Source: Ardenticatenaceae bacterium (GTDB lineage: Bacteria; Chloroflexota; Anaerolineae; Promineifilales; Promineifilaceae). Taken from it: DNA of 64,000 nt. The translations under genes and the position numbers were made by a program. Of the stretch, positions 7,419 to 15,769 are shown in pieces (within the stretch, counting starts at the first letter, position 1; every line of letters begins with the position of its first letter). Below the pieces are notes generated by a model. That model worked only from the letters and a program-made list of their open reading frames with translations. It had not been told where the DNA came from and did no database searches. Location: NCBI GenBank assembly GCA_020634215.1, contig JACKCD010000013.1, positions 55,453 through 119,452 of the forward strand, read 5' to 3'.

Positions 7419-7994
7419 ATGTTAGCAAAAACTATTAGTCGCATTCGTCGTAATCATGGGCTGGAACACGCCACAATTCATGTGTTAAGCGAAAAGCAAA
7501 AAAACTTTAGTGCCCAGGGAAACTCCGACCATCGCGGTTTTCATCTCAACATTTATGGTGATGTCAGCGAAGAGGCGGTGATGAATGCTGTCGAGGAGGC
7601 GTTTGCCCGCATGAAGCGGGGGGAACACCAGCTTGCTGTCCATCCCAACTGTGGCACGGTGCTGCTTACCACCGCCACGATGTCTGCTTTGGCGGCACAA
7701 GCTGCTTTTACCGTCGAGCAAAAGCGGCGGCAATCCCCCGCCATGACGCTGCCCGTGCTGGTCAACGCCTTGCCGTCAGCCGTCTTGGCCGTTGTCGTTG
7801 CCCTCATCGTCTCACGGCCACTGGGCATCCATTTGCAAGCACAGTATACGACCGAAGGAGATTTGGGCGACATGGAGCTAATGAGCATTCGCAAAATTTC
7901 GCCTTCACCCGTTACCCGGCTTTTCCAACTGCTGCTCACCGGCGGTGCCAAGCAGCTTAAGGCAACTGCCTATAAAATTGAAACGCGCAATTAG
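7419..7994 (+). CDS. DUF6391-like membrane-associated protein
   Basis: A 191-residue protein beginning MLAKTISRIRRNHGLEHATIHVL. The HGLEHATIHVL motif and the later VHPNCGTVLLTT resemble the DUF6391 family, whose function is unknown; I assign it from memory of the motif. A hydrophobic segment (VLVNALPSAVLAVVVALIVSRPLG, about residues 112-135) suggests a membrane helix. A strong AAGGAG site lies upstream. It follows murE by 38 bp and may be co-transcribed, although a small CGAGG/CCTCG hairpin lies between them. Confidence 0.75.
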   Translation: MLAKTISRIRRNHGLEHATIHVLSEKQKNFSAQGNSDHRGFHLNIYGDVSEEAVMNAVEEAFARMKRGEHQLAVHPNCGTVLLTTATMSALAAQAAFTVEQKRRQSPAMTLPVLVNALPSAVLAVVVALIVSRPLGIHLQAQYTTEGDLGDMELMSIRKISPSPVTRLFQLLLTGGAKQLKATAYKIETRN

Positions 7995-8081
7995 CACCCT
8001 AACGATACACGCCCTGTACGCTCAATCAACCACGTTTCTGCCTAGGTTCGGCGGAGATGGGGGGTAACGGCCGTTAAGCAG

Positions 8082-8468
8082 CTATTGAGCTAGTCTGCCG
8101 ATATAAACGTTGTCAAAACGGGTGCTAAACGTGTCGCTCGATCCTTTCCAGGCCACAAGGGTCAGGACAAAGCGATCCTGACGCAGCGCGGCGGCATCAT
8201 CTGGGCGGTTGAGACCCATAAATTGACCGTCTAGAAAGTAGCGAAAGCTCATCGTTTCTGGTTCAACTTCAATGCGAAGGTGGTGCCAGGTTCCCCAATC
8301 AACAACAATGCCCTCAGAATGATAAGAATGCCCGGTTTCTACATTCCAGGTTCCGGCTGGGCACATAAGCGTGCTTTTCTTTTGGGCGATTAGCTTCTGG
8401 TTGCCCCAGTCCCAAATGCCACAGTCAATATACCATGTTGGCTCCATGTTTCTTGACCTTTGCGCCAT
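8082..8468 (-). CDS. LamG/concanavalin-like domain fragment, possibly a remnant
   Basis: A 128-residue open frame; the coding part may begin at residue 8 (MEPTWYIDCG). The content WHHLRIEVEPETMSFRYFLDGQFMG, followed by a Phe-rich strand and a terminal DNVYIGRLA, is typical of jelly-roll LamG or glycosidase-like domains that report on a larger extracellular protein. There is no signal peptide and no catalytic domain, and the upstream 100 bp leads into a MITE-like element, so it may be the surviving 3' end of a decayed gene. Function unassigned. Confidence 0.5.
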   Translation of the reverse strand: MAQRSRNMEPTWYIDCGIWDWGNQKLIAQKKSTLMCPAGTWNVETGHSYHSEGIVVDWGTWHHLRIEVEPETMSFRYFLDGQFMGLNRPDDAAALRQDRFVLTLVAWKGSSDTFSTRFDNVYIGRLAQ

Positions 8469-8570
8469 TTGGGACAGATTGTGGAGTGTGTTACGGTTTT
8501 ATTATACGACTTTTTCCTGTCGTGGCGGTTCGTTTAGACACAGTTCGTCTGCAAATCGGCCGTGGAAAAG

Positions 8571-8713
8571 TAGGTTCTGTTGACTTTTCAGAATTTGAAC
8601 CGCAAAGTACGCAGAGGGCGCAGAGAAAGAAAAGAAAACAAGCTAAATCTCTGCGATCTTTGCGCCCTCTGCAGTGAAATCTGCTTCTTTTTGCCAAATG
8701 TCAACAGAACCTA
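8571..8713. mobile_element. MITE-like element with 14-bp terminal inverted repeats
   Basis: TAGGTTCTGTTGAC (8571-8584) is matched by its exact complement GTCAACAGAACCTA (8700-8713), giving a 143-bp non-coding element. The outermost TA on each side may be the duplicated target, as for IS630/mariner or some IS5-type elements. The interior is itself a hairpin of CGCAAAG/CGCAGAG-type units. It lies between the LamG fragment and the SF1 helicase, and may have separated the latter from its promoter. Confidence 0.7.
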
Positions 8714-8761
8714 GGGGTGTTTTTGGTCACAAACGGCCGTTTGCGTTACAGTTCATCCGCT

Positions 8762-10843
8762 ATGGAACACCTGTTTGTGGATGGATTACCCCCCTCGGTG
8801 GGCAAAGGCACCCTGCTGCGGCTGCTGATTGAAGACGGTGGGTTGAACAAACACCGCGTGGGCAAAATTGTGCTCAATGGCGGTGTGGCTACCGTGGAGG
8901 TGGCTGATGGCTGGGCGGCGCGGCTGGTGCGGGTGCTGGACGGAATGCAGGTAGAAACGCGCCGCATTCGCGTTTGGCAGCAGCCGCAAACGGGCAATAA
9001 TGCCCACTTTGACCAAATGCTGCGCTGGCTGGTGCTGGAGGCCGAGGCGGAACGGCAGCAGCAGGCAGCCGATGACGATGCCAGCCTGACGCGGCTGGTG
9101 ATTCGCGGTGAGGAAATGGGGCTGGGGGAGCGGGTGCTGGTGCAGTTGGCTCCGCGCAACGAGCAGGCACATTTGCTCGCTACGCGGCTGTCGGTGGGGT
9201 CGCCCGTCATTTTGCGCGAGGAAGAGGGGACGGCATCGTGGCGCGGGGTGGTAAGCCGTTTGGGGCGGCAGCGGCTGGAAGTGGCACTGAATGAACCGCC
9301 AGAAACGGCCGTTTCCACCTTTCGCCTCGATTTAGCCCATGACGAAGTGGCGCGGCAGCGGATGCAGCGAGCGTTGGCGCGGGTGGCGGCGGCGCAGGGA
9401 AACCAAACGGCCGTTTTGCGTGACGTGATTTTGGGGCTGCGGCCGGCCGAATTTCTCCCCAACCGCGTGCCTGCCCAGCTTCACCCGCTGACCGAACGGC
9501 TGAATGAATCGCAAAAAACGGCCGTTGTCCATGCCCTCGCCGCCGAACACCTTGCCATCATCCACGGCCCCCCGGGAACCGGCAAAACCACCACTGTCGC
9601 TGCCCTTATCGCCACCGCCGCCCAGCGCGGCGACCGGGTGCTGGCCTGCGCCCCCAGCAATTTGGCTGTAGACAATTTAGCCGAGCGGCTGGCGGCAGCA
9701 GGCGTGCCGCTGGTGCGGCTGGGGCATCCGGTGCGGGTGCTGCCCGAATTGCAAGCCTACACCCTTGATGCCTTGGTGGAACAGCACGATAACTACCGGC
9801 AGGCGAAAAAGCTGCGAAAAGAGGCGTTTGGGCTGCAAAACCAGGCGGGCAAATTCCGTCGGGCGCGGCCAGAGCGGGGGGCGAAGGAGGCGATGCGCGA
9901 GGAAGCGCGGGCGATGCTGGATGAGGCGCGGCAGCTTGAGGCGCAGGCGGTGGAGCGGGTGCTGGATGGGGCGGCAGTGGTTTTATCCACGCTGACGGCG
10001 TTAGATAGCAGCCTGCTGGGGCAGCGCCGCTTTGATTTGGGGGTGATTGACGAGGCGGGGCAGAGTGTGGAGCCAGCCAGTTGGATTCCGCTGCCCCGCG
10101 TGGATCGGCTAGTGCTGGCGGGGGATCACCAGCAGTTGCCGCCAACAATTTTGTCACAGCAGGCGCAGGCTGAAGGGTTTGGCGTGAGTATGCTTGAGCA
10201 GTTGATGCGGCGGGATGGGGCGGTGCTGGCGCGGCGGCTGGATGTGCAGTACCGGATGCACGAGCAGATTATGGGGTTTAGCGCGGTGGAGTTTTATGAG
10301 GGGACGTTGGTGGCGGAAACGGCCGTTTCCCACCACCTGCTGGCCGATTTGCCGGGGGTGAAGAGAGTGGGGCTGACGGAAACGGCCGTTTGGTTTATTG
10401 ATACCGCCGGAGCCAGCTATGACGAAGAGCAGCCCCGCGACAGTGCCAGCCGCCGCAACCCGCAGGAGGCGGCACTGGCGGCGCAAAAGGTGACAGAGTT
10501 GCTGGCGGCCGGGGTGTCGGCCACGGATATAGCCGTCATCACGCCTTACTCAGCCCAGGTAGAGCTTTTGCGTGAATTGTTGCCCGAAGCCATTGAAGTT
10601 GGCTCGGTGGATGGGTTTCAGGGGCGGGAAAAAGAGGCGATTGTGATCTCGCTGGTGCGCTCCAATGAAACGGGCGAGGTCGGCTTTTTGGCTGAAACCC
10701 GCCGCATGAACGTCGCCCTCACCCGCGCCCGCCGTTTGCTGCTGGTGATTGGCGACAGCGGCACGATTACGGCGGATTTATTTTACGGCCGTTTGCTTGA
10801 CTATTTTGACCAAATTGGGGCGTACCATTCGGTTTGGGAATAG
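8762..10843 (+). CDS. Superfamily 1 DNA/RNA helicase (Upf1/IGHMBP2-like)
   Basis: A 693-residue SF1B-type helicase. The N-terminal 200 residues resemble the beta-barrel region of IGHMBP2-like proteins. Motif I is IHGPPGTGKTTT (about residue 265), motif Ia ACAPSNLAVDNLAERL, motif II DEAGQSVEP, motif III LAGDHQQLPPT, motif IV QYRMHEQIMGF, motif V SVDGFQGREKEAIVISLVRSN and motif VI VALTRARR are all intact. The family unwinds DNA or RNA 5'-to-3'. A Lys/Arg-rich insertion lies between motifs Ia and II. The start is uncertain: ATG 8762 fits the family's N-terminus, and a GTG at 8717 lies just after the MITE. Confidence 0.9.
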   Translation: MEHLFVDGLPPSVGKGTLLRLLIEDGGLNKHRVGKIVLNGGVATVEVADGWAARLVRVLDGMQVETRRIRVWQQPQTGNNAHFDQMLRWLVLEAEAERQQQAADDDASLTRLVIRGEEMGLGERVLVQLAPRNEQAHLLATRLSVGSPVILREEEGTASWRGVVSRLGRQRLEVALNEPPETAVSTFRLDLAHDEVARQRMQRALARVAAAQGNQTAVLRDVILGLRPAEFLPNRVPAQLHPLTERLNESQKTAVVHALAAEHLAIIHGPPGTGKTTTVAALIATAAQRGDRVLACAPSNLAVDNLAERLAAAGVPLVRLGHPVRVLPELQAYTLDALVEQHDNYRQAKKLRKEAFGLQNQAGKFRRARPERGAKEAMREEARAMLDEARQLEAQAVERVLDGAAVVLSTLTALDSSLLGQRRFDLGVIDEAGQSVEPASWIPLPRVDRLVLAGDHQQLPPTILSQQAQAEGFGVSMLEQLMRRDGAVLARRLDVQYRMHEQIMGFSAVEFYEGTLVAETAVSHHLLADLPGVKRVGLTETAVWFIDTAGASYDEEQPRDSASRRNPQEAALAAQKVTELLAAGVSATDIAVITPYSAQVELLRELLPEAIEVGSVDGFQGREKEAIVISLVRSNETGEVGFLAETRRMNVALTRARRLLLVIGDSGTITADLFYGRLLDYFDQIGAYHSVWE

Positions 10844-10859
10844 AGGCACTATTAAAGAT

Positions 10860-10909
10860 GGTGGCTGGTGGTTAGTGGCTGGTGGCTAGTACCAGCCACT
10901 AACCACCAT
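10860..10909. repeat. GTGGCTG-type heptad hairpin
   Basis: Tandem 7-bp units GTGGCTG, GTGGTTA, GTGGCTG, GTGGCTA are followed by the inverted arm ending CACTAACCACCA. It lies between the helicase and the SUI1 gene. Confidence 0.85.
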
Positions 10910-10927
10910 TTCTGGAGGAACTTTTTG

Positions 10928-11278
10928 ATGAAAAACCGCAACATTGTTTACTCAACCGATTCCGCCTTTCAAAAGCGATGCCAGCGGTGTGGTAGCTATC
11001 CCTGCCGCTGTCCCAAGCCCAAAAGTTTGCCGCCGGCCGAACAAACGGCGCATATTCGCCGCGAGAAAAAGGGGCGTGGCGGCAAAACGGTGGTCGTGAT
11101 TTCCAATTTGCAGCTTACGCCGGAGGATATGAAGACGTTGGCAAAGACGCTTAAGCAGGCGTGTGGTGTGGGCGGGGCGGTTAAGTCTGATGGGATGGAG
11201 ATTCAGGGGGACAATCGGGATCAGGTAGCTGAGAAGCTGCAGCAGTTGGGGTACAAAACCAAGTTTATTGGTGGGTAA
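10928..11278 (+). CDS. SUI1/eIF1-like translation factor (YciH family)
   Basis: A 116-residue homologue of eukaryotic initiation factor 1 and bacterial YciH. The SUI1 fold is visible in REKKGRGGKTVVVISNL, then LKQACGVGGAVKSDGMEIQGDNRDQVAEKL and a terminal GYKTKFIGG. An N-terminal extension carries four Cys in CQRCGSYPCRCP (about residues 17-28), a possible zinc-binding knuckle. YciH homologues modulate start-codon fidelity on the 30S subunit. Start chosen at ATG 10928 behind GGAGG; the longer frame is encoded by the heptad repeat. Confidence 0.9.
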   Translation: MKNRNIVYSTDSAFQKRCQRCGSYPCRCPKPKSLPPAEQTAHIRREKKGRGGKTVVVISNLQLTPEDMKTLAKTLKQACGVGGAVKSDGMEIQGDNRDQVAEKLQQLGYKTKFIGG

Positions 11279-11346
11279 GTGCGTTGCACGGGGTGCAGAA
11301 TTTGGGCTGATCAACGGCCGTTTTCCTCATGCAACGCACTGCCAGC

Positions 11347-12630
11347 TTACGGCTGGTTGTTGCGGGGCGGTGGTGGTGGGTTGTTGTTGTTGCGTGGGGG
11401 CGGCGGGGGTGGTGGTGGTTGATTAGAACGGCCGTTATTGGCTGGCGGCGGGTTGTTGGGGTCGGGATTAACGGCCGTTTCCGTTCCATTATCGCCCGTT
11501 GGCACAGTCATCACAGCCGACTCAGCAGGTGCAGCGGCGGGCGCATCAGGTGCGGGGACAAGCGGAGCCTCTTTGTCTTCTGTTGGCACATCCTCAATTA
11601 GTTCGGTGAGAACCTGGGTGGCGGCTTCGTTGAGGGGCGGCGGATTGTTGCGGTTGCCGCGTGGGTTGCCACCGGGCAGGCGAAAGCCGTTGAGGGCGAA
11701 GAGAGCCGCCAGAATGAGGGTGAGGGCGAGGCCGACGGCGGGGAGCCAGCGGCGGCGGCGGTTGGCTGTGGAGCGTGGGGCGTGGGGTGTGGCCGCTGTT
11801 GCAGCGGGGTGTGGGGTTGGTTGGGCTGCGGCTTGGGTGAGGGCGTGGGCGAGTTCGCTGGCGGTTTGGTAGCGGTCGGCGGGTTGTTTGGCCATGGCGC
11901 GGCGGACAATGGCATCGCAGCCGGCCGGAAGCAGGGGGTTTTGTGCTTCAACGGAGGGGACGGGGGTGCTGAGGTGCTGGGTCATGATGGTGTGGGTGGG
12001 GCCTTCAAACGGCCGTTTTCCCGTCAACAATTGATACAAAACCACGCCAAGCTGGTAAATGTCAGTTTGCGGCGAGAGCTGCCCTTCCAGCACTTGCTCC
12101 GGGGCCATATATTCCGGCGTGCCGATGAGCGTCACCGTTTGCTCCGGGTTGTCGCGGTCAATCAGCCGCGCCACGCCAAAATCGGTCAAATACACGTCGC
12201 CGTTGTCGTTGAGCATGATGTTATGGGGTTTGATGTCGCGGTGGATGATGCCGTGACGGTGGGCCTCGTCCAGTGCGGCGGCGACTTGGGCGATGATGGC
12301 AGCGGTTTTGGCAAAGGGGGGTACCCCCTCTTCCAGCCAGTCGCGCAGGGAGCCGCTGGGCATATAGGGCATGACGAAATATAAACGGCCGTTTACCTCC
12401 CCATAATCCAGCAGCGGAATAATGGCCGGGTGGCGCAGCTTTGCCAGCAGGCTGGCCTCTTGGGTAAAACGGGCGCGTAAGCCGTCATCGTCGTGCAGCG
12501 TTTCCCGCAGCAGCTTGATGGCAACCTCGCTTTGGGTGTCGGGGTCAATGGCGCGGTACACCGTAGACATCCCCCCTTGCCCCAGCTTGCTGATGATGAT
12601 GTAGCGGTCAATTTTGTCAAAAGTTTCCAT
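11347..12630 (-). CDS. PknB-like Ser/Thr protein kinase with one membrane helix
   Basis: A 427-residue eukaryotic-type kinase. Subdomains are intact: the Gly-loop LGQGGMSTVY (about residue 16), VAIKLL with the catalytic Lys, HRDIKPHN, DFG (TDFGVARL), GTPEYMAPEQ and the terminal Arg region PADRYQTASEL. A transmembrane helix (LPAVGLALTLILAALFALNG, about residue 295) is followed by an extracytoplasmic Pro/Asn-rich tail with a run of eight prolines and no recognisable PASTA sensor. It is the last gene of a minus-strand operon with two FHA proteins, which read phosphothreonine, suggesting a kinase-reader circuit. Confidence 0.93.
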   Translation of the reverse strand: METFDKIDRYIIISKLGQGGMSTVYRAIDPDTQSEVAIKLLRETLHDDDGLRARFTQEASLLAKLRHPAIIPLLDYGEVNGRLYFVMPYMPSGSLRDWLEEGVPPFAKTAAIIAQVAAALDEAHRHGIIHRDIKPHNIMLNDNGDVYLTDFGVARLIDRDNPEQTVTLIGTPEYMAPEQVLEGQLSPQTDIYQLGVVLYQLLTGKRPFEGPTHTIMTQHLSTPVPSVEAQNPLLPAGCDAIVRRAMAKQPADRYQTASELAHALTQAAAQPTPHPAATAATPHAPRSTANRRRRWLPAVGLALTLILAALFALNGFRLPGGNPRGNRNNPPPLNEAATQVLTELIEDVPTEDKEAPLVPAPDAPAAAPAESAVMTVPTGDNGTETAVNPDPNNPPPANNGRSNQPPPPPPPPRNNNNPPPPPRNNQP

Positions 12631-12644
12631 GAGTTTACTCTTTT

Positions 12645-12714
12645 CGGTAATCGGTAATCAGTAAACAGTAATCAGTAGAGTCCATAACCGATAACCGATA
12701 ACCGATAACCGATT
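12645..12714. repeat. GTAATCR heptad hairpin
   Basis: An array of GGTAATC/GTAAACA/GTAATCA units is followed by four inverted GATAACC units. It separates the kinase from the upstream membrane protein, whose stop codon lies at its edge. Confidence 0.85.
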
Positions 12715-13118
12715 CAAATCCACTGCCCGCCGTGATAGCGCCAGCGGGGAAAGATGAGCCGCATGAGGCTTTGGCTGGCGAGGAAGGTGGTGAGCCAAAC
12801 GGCCGTATAGTGCAGAACAAACTGGGTGGGGGTGGGGGGTGGCAGCAGCCGCGCCCCATAGAGCAGCCCGGCCAGTAGCACGCCTTCAGCCACGCCCGCC
12901 GCCAGTTGCAGCGTTGGCGGCCAATCCCGATCCCAGCGTCGTTTTTGCAGCCGGTCATACACCACATCCCAGCCCAAACCGAGCAACAGCACCACCGCCA
13001 GCAAGATAAAAGGAATGAGGGAACGGAATAAAACGGCGAAAAGCAGGGTGGTGAGGCTGCCGACGGTGCCGAGCAGGAAAAAGCGGCTTTGCCAGCGGCC
13101 AAACAAAGTGGGTGTCAT
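12714..13118 (-). CDS. Integral membrane protein of the FHA/kinase operon
   Basis: A 134-residue protein with about four hydrophobic helices (FFLLGTVGSLTTLLFAVLF, LIPFILLAVVLLLGLGW, LAAGVAEGVLLAGLLYGA, LHYTAVWLTTFLASQSLMRL). No family recognised. The ATG at 13118 overlaps the stop codon of the FHA-flavoprotein gene in an ATGA arrangement, so the two are translationally coupled and probably work together. Its role may be to anchor or signal to the flavoprotein, but this is inference. Confidence 0.75.
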   Translation of the reverse strand: MTPTLFGRWQSRFFLLGTVGSLTTLLFAVLFRSLIPFILLAVVLLLGLGWDVVYDRLQKRRWDRDWPPTLQLAAGVAEGVLLAGLLYGARLLPPPTPTQFVLHYTAVWLTTFLASQSLMRLIFPRWRYHGGQWI

Positions 13119-15088
13119 GGTTTTGCTCCAATGGCCCATCGTGTCCACTGGTTGAGCGAGCGCAGCCCGTCGAGGCGGCGCAGGCCGGTGGCACGAACGG
13201 CCGTTAACTGGTCAACTGAACGAAGCGCGGCGAATTGCAGCCCCAGAAAGCTGTCTACGGCGGCAAACGGCCCACCCAGCGTCACAATGCCGCTGGCATA
13301 AACCCGCCCCTCGCCGTGGCGCAGCGCCTCCACTTCAAACGCATTTGATACTTTTAACCCTCCTCTGGCGTTGCGCGGCAGGTCATACTGGTTGACCAAA
13401 TCGCGCAGCAGCCCGTTGCTTTCTAACCCCGCCTCCAGCCCGGTGGCATCAATGATGAAGTCGGCTTCGAGGCTGGTTTGATGGGTAAGGGTGGTGTCGC
13501 GCTGGAGGGTGAGGGATAAACGGCCGTTTTCCGCCGCCTCCACCCCCTGCACCGCCCCAAAACGAATCTCATACCACCCCTCGCGCAGCCCGTCGTCAAC
13601 CATGGTGCGCCAATCGCGCCGGTCGGCGGTGGTCGTGCCGCCCCAGCACGCCAGCAGCTCTTTCCGCTCCGCGTCGCTGGCCTGCTCCAACTGCCGCCGC
13701 AGGTCGCCCCCCCAGGCCGCCTTCGGCCAGTTAAACGGCTGGAACTCCCAATGGTTGCTCACCTCGCGCTGGGCGTGGTCAAATTGCTGCCCCTCGGCCA
13801 GCGGCTGGCGCATCAGGTGCAAAATGGCGATGGGGCTGCCGTGCTGGGTGCGAAGCTCATGCAGCCGCTGGATGATGCGCGAGGCGACAATGCCGCGCCC
13901 GCGAATCAGCACCGTGCCGCCCCGCTGCGCCAGCGCGTCGTAAACGTGGTCGTGGGCTTCATAAGCGTTGACCACGCGCCGAAAATCGCCGCTTTGGGCG
14001 CGGTAGGCTTGCAAATCGGGCAAAAAGCGGACACCGGGGTAGCCGACGGCCAGGTGGAGATAGCGGCAAACAACCAGGCGGTGCTGGTCGGGCTGCCCGT
14101 CGCGCAAATGGGTGTAGGCGACCAGATAACGGCCGTCGTCGGTTTGGCGAATGGCGCGGACGCGCCCGTGCCGCCATAGCTGCCGCCAGCCAATGCGCTC
14201 GGCTTCGCGGTCAATGGCGGCAAAGACGTGGCCGGCCACGGGGGTGTAGGTTTGGACGTAGGGTTCGTTGAACAACTGCCAGCCGATGGTGGCGGCGTGG
14301 GAAAAACGGCCGTTTTTCACCGCCCCCCACATCTCCCGCACCCCATACCCCGGCCAGCCCCACAGGTTGTCGGGGCAAGAATCGGAGTTGGAGCGCAGCC
14401 GTTCGTGGTCGGGGATTTGCGAATTGCGGCATAGCCGCTGGTAGCGGCCGTAGGGTTTGGGTTCAAAGCCGATGGTCAGTATGTCGTCAGGGGCGGCTCC
14501 ATACACCACCAGATGGTTGATCCAGGCAAAGCTGCCCAACCCGCCCCCCACGCTGAGGTAGGTTTTGCTTTCGTAGGGCTGGTTGAGCGCGGCCAGCGGC
14601 ACGACGCGCTGCTGGAAGATGGGGGGCAAGGCGGCTGGTTCGCTGCTGCCGGTGGCTTCCAACGCATCGCTGGCACTGCTGAAGGCGAGGGCAGGGGCGG
14701 GCTGCTGGTAGCTTTGGCGTATGGCGGCCAGGGTGGCGGGGTCCAGCAGGTTGGTGAGGGTGGCGGTGCGCCCGTCACCCGGCGGCTGGGTGAGGTGGAG
14801 GGAGTAGGGGCCGATTTCGATGTGGCTGGGGGTGGTGAGCAAAACGGCCGTTTTCCCTACCAGCTTGCCATTGAGCCTGGTTCCGTTGCGGCTGCCCAAA
14901 TCCTGCAGCCACGCTTGCCCGTCGCTGTCCTCAATCCGCAGGTGATGGCTGGAGACAAAGCTGCTGTTGAGTTGGATTGTGTTGTCGGGGCTGCGGCCGA
15001 TGGTGAGGGGATAAACGGCCGTTTGTGTCCGGCTTTCCCCCGTCAGCGGGTCGCGCCAGTGGAGGGTGAGGAGGGTGGTTGGGTTCAT
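13115..15088 (-). CDS. FHA domain fused to an FAD/NAD(P)-dependent oxidoreductase
   Basis: A 657-residue fusion. Residues ~1-100 form a forkhead-associated domain that binds phosphothreonine (TIGRSPDNTIQL, SSHHLRIED and GSRNGTRLNG are the canonical Gly-Arg, Ser-x-x-His and Asn-Gly contacts). After a low-complexity linker comes a dinucleotide-binding fold (YLSVGGGLGSFAWINHLVVYGA, about residue 180) and a flavoprotein-like body with VLIRGRGIVASRIIQRL and a C-terminal FIIDATGLEAG plus VYASGIVTLGGPFAAVDSFLGLQ. The precise oxidoreductase family is not recognised. AAAGGA precedes the ATG. FHA proteins are normally targets or readers of Ser/Thr kinases, and a kinase lies two genes downstream. Confidence 0.8.
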   Translation of the reverse strand: MNPTTLLTLHWRDPLTGESRTQTAVYPLTIGRSPDNTIQLNSSFVSSHHLRIEDSDGQAWLQDLGSRNGTRLNGKLVGKTAVLLTTPSHIEIGPYSLHLTQPPGDGRTATLTNLLDPATLAAIRQSYQQPAPALAFSSASDALEATGSSEPAALPPIFQQRVVPLAALNQPYESKTYLSVGGGLGSFAWINHLVVYGAAPDDILTIGFEPKPYGRYQRLCRNSQIPDHERLRSNSDSCPDNLWGWPGYGVREMWGAVKNGRFSHAATIGWQLFNEPYVQTYTPVAGHVFAAIDREAERIGWRQLWRHGRVRAIRQTDDGRYLVAYTHLRDGQPDQHRLVVCRYLHLAVGYPGVRFLPDLQAYRAQSGDFRRVVNAYEAHDHVYDALAQRGGTVLIRGRGIVASRIIQRLHELRTQHGSPIAILHLMRQPLAEGQQFDHAQREVSNHWEFQPFNWPKAAWGGDLRRQLEQASDAERKELLACWGGTTTADRRDWRTMVDDGLREGWYEIRFGAVQGVEAAENGRLSLTLQRDTTLTHQTSLEADFIIDATGLEAGLESNGLLRDLVNQYDLPRNARGGLKVSNAFEVEALRHGEGRVYASGIVTLGGPFAAVDSFLGLQFAALRSVDQLTAVRATGLRRLDGLRSLNQWTRWAIGAKP

Positions 15089-15103
15089 GGGGTTTTCCTT
15101 TGG

Positions 15104-15165
15104 GAGATTGGAGATTAGAGATTGGAGATTGTGAACCTTCACAATCTCCAATCTCCAATCTCCAT
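15104..15165. repeat. GATTGGA/GATTAGA heptad hairpin
   Basis: Tandem GATTGGA and GATTAGA units are followed by an inverted TCTCCAA array. It fills the gap between the two FHA genes and abuts the stop codon of the upstream one. Confidence 0.85.
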
Positions 15166-15569
15166 TAACCAATCCGCGTAATGGCATCAGCCTGAAAATG
15201 GCCGCACCAGGGGCAGGTGAGGGCATGGCTGCTGATGAGGCGGCGGCAGTCGTCGTCGGCGCAGCGGATGGTGGTTTGCAGGTGGAGCAGGTAACGGCCG
15301 ATTTGGATGTGGTCGTTGGGGGTGAGGGTGGTTTGGTGAATAAAACGGCCGTTGACCAGCGTCCCGTTGCTGCTGTGCAAATCGGCGATGCCAAGGCCGC
15401 GCCAGTCGCTAAAAAGCTGGGCGTGGTGGCGCGAAACGCCGCTGTTAGCTTCTGGCAGCACCACATCATTGTCCTGGGCGCGGCCAATGGTGCAGGGTAA
15501 AGACAGCAGCATTTGCCCCTTATCTGCTTCGTTGGTCGGGTTGTGCCACTGCAAATAGATCTGGGTCAT
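15165..15569 (-). CDS. FHA-domain protein with C-terminal zinc ribbon
   Basis: A 134-residue protein. The FHA domain occupies about residues 20-100 with IGRAQDNDVVLPE, SGVSRHHAQL and HSSNGTLVNGRF contacts intact. The C-terminus has two Cys pairs, CADDDC and CPWCGH (about residues 104-123), typical of a small zinc ribbon. It is the first gene of the minus-strand operon with the FHA-flavoprotein, membrane protein and kinase and probably reads threonine phosphorylation by that kinase. Confidence 0.88.
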   Translation of the reverse strand: MTQIYLQWHNPTNEADKGQMLLSLPCTIGRAQDNDVVLPEANSGVSRHHAQLFSDWRGLGIADLHSSNGTLVNGRFIHQTTLTPNDHIQIGRYLLHLQTTIRCADDDCRRLISSHALTCPWCGHFQADAITRIG

Positions 15570-15588
15570 CGTCTGGTTCCTTTAAAAA

Positions 15589-15621
15589 TGGGACGCGGAC
15601 AAACGCGGATGAACGCGGATA
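15589..15621. repeat. GGACGCGGACAAACGCGGATG repeat-type element
   Basis: A string of ACGCGGA-type units (GGGACGCGGACAAACGCGG and onward). A near-identical copy occurs at 57229-57262. The remaining 150 bp to the acetyltransferase shows nothing recognisable. Confidence 0.7.
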
Positions 15622-15769
15622 AAAAGAATAAAAGGGATCGGTTGCCCGTCGTCCATATTTCATTTTGTAGGGCTGTTTTGGCTCCCTGTTGGCTACTTAT
15701 GGTGGGGAGTATAGGCAAAGGTGATAAAGAACTGGTTTAGAAAATGTAAAGAAGTTGTAAAATGGTGGC

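Noticed and set aside
12696..12720. A tRNA-like end sequence near TTCAAATCC
   Set aside because: It is part of the membrane-protein gene end and lacks tRNA arms.
15089..15487. N-terminal extension of the FHA-flavoprotein frame
   Set aside because: It overlaps the other FHA gene and a repeat; the ATG at 15088 has a ribosome site.
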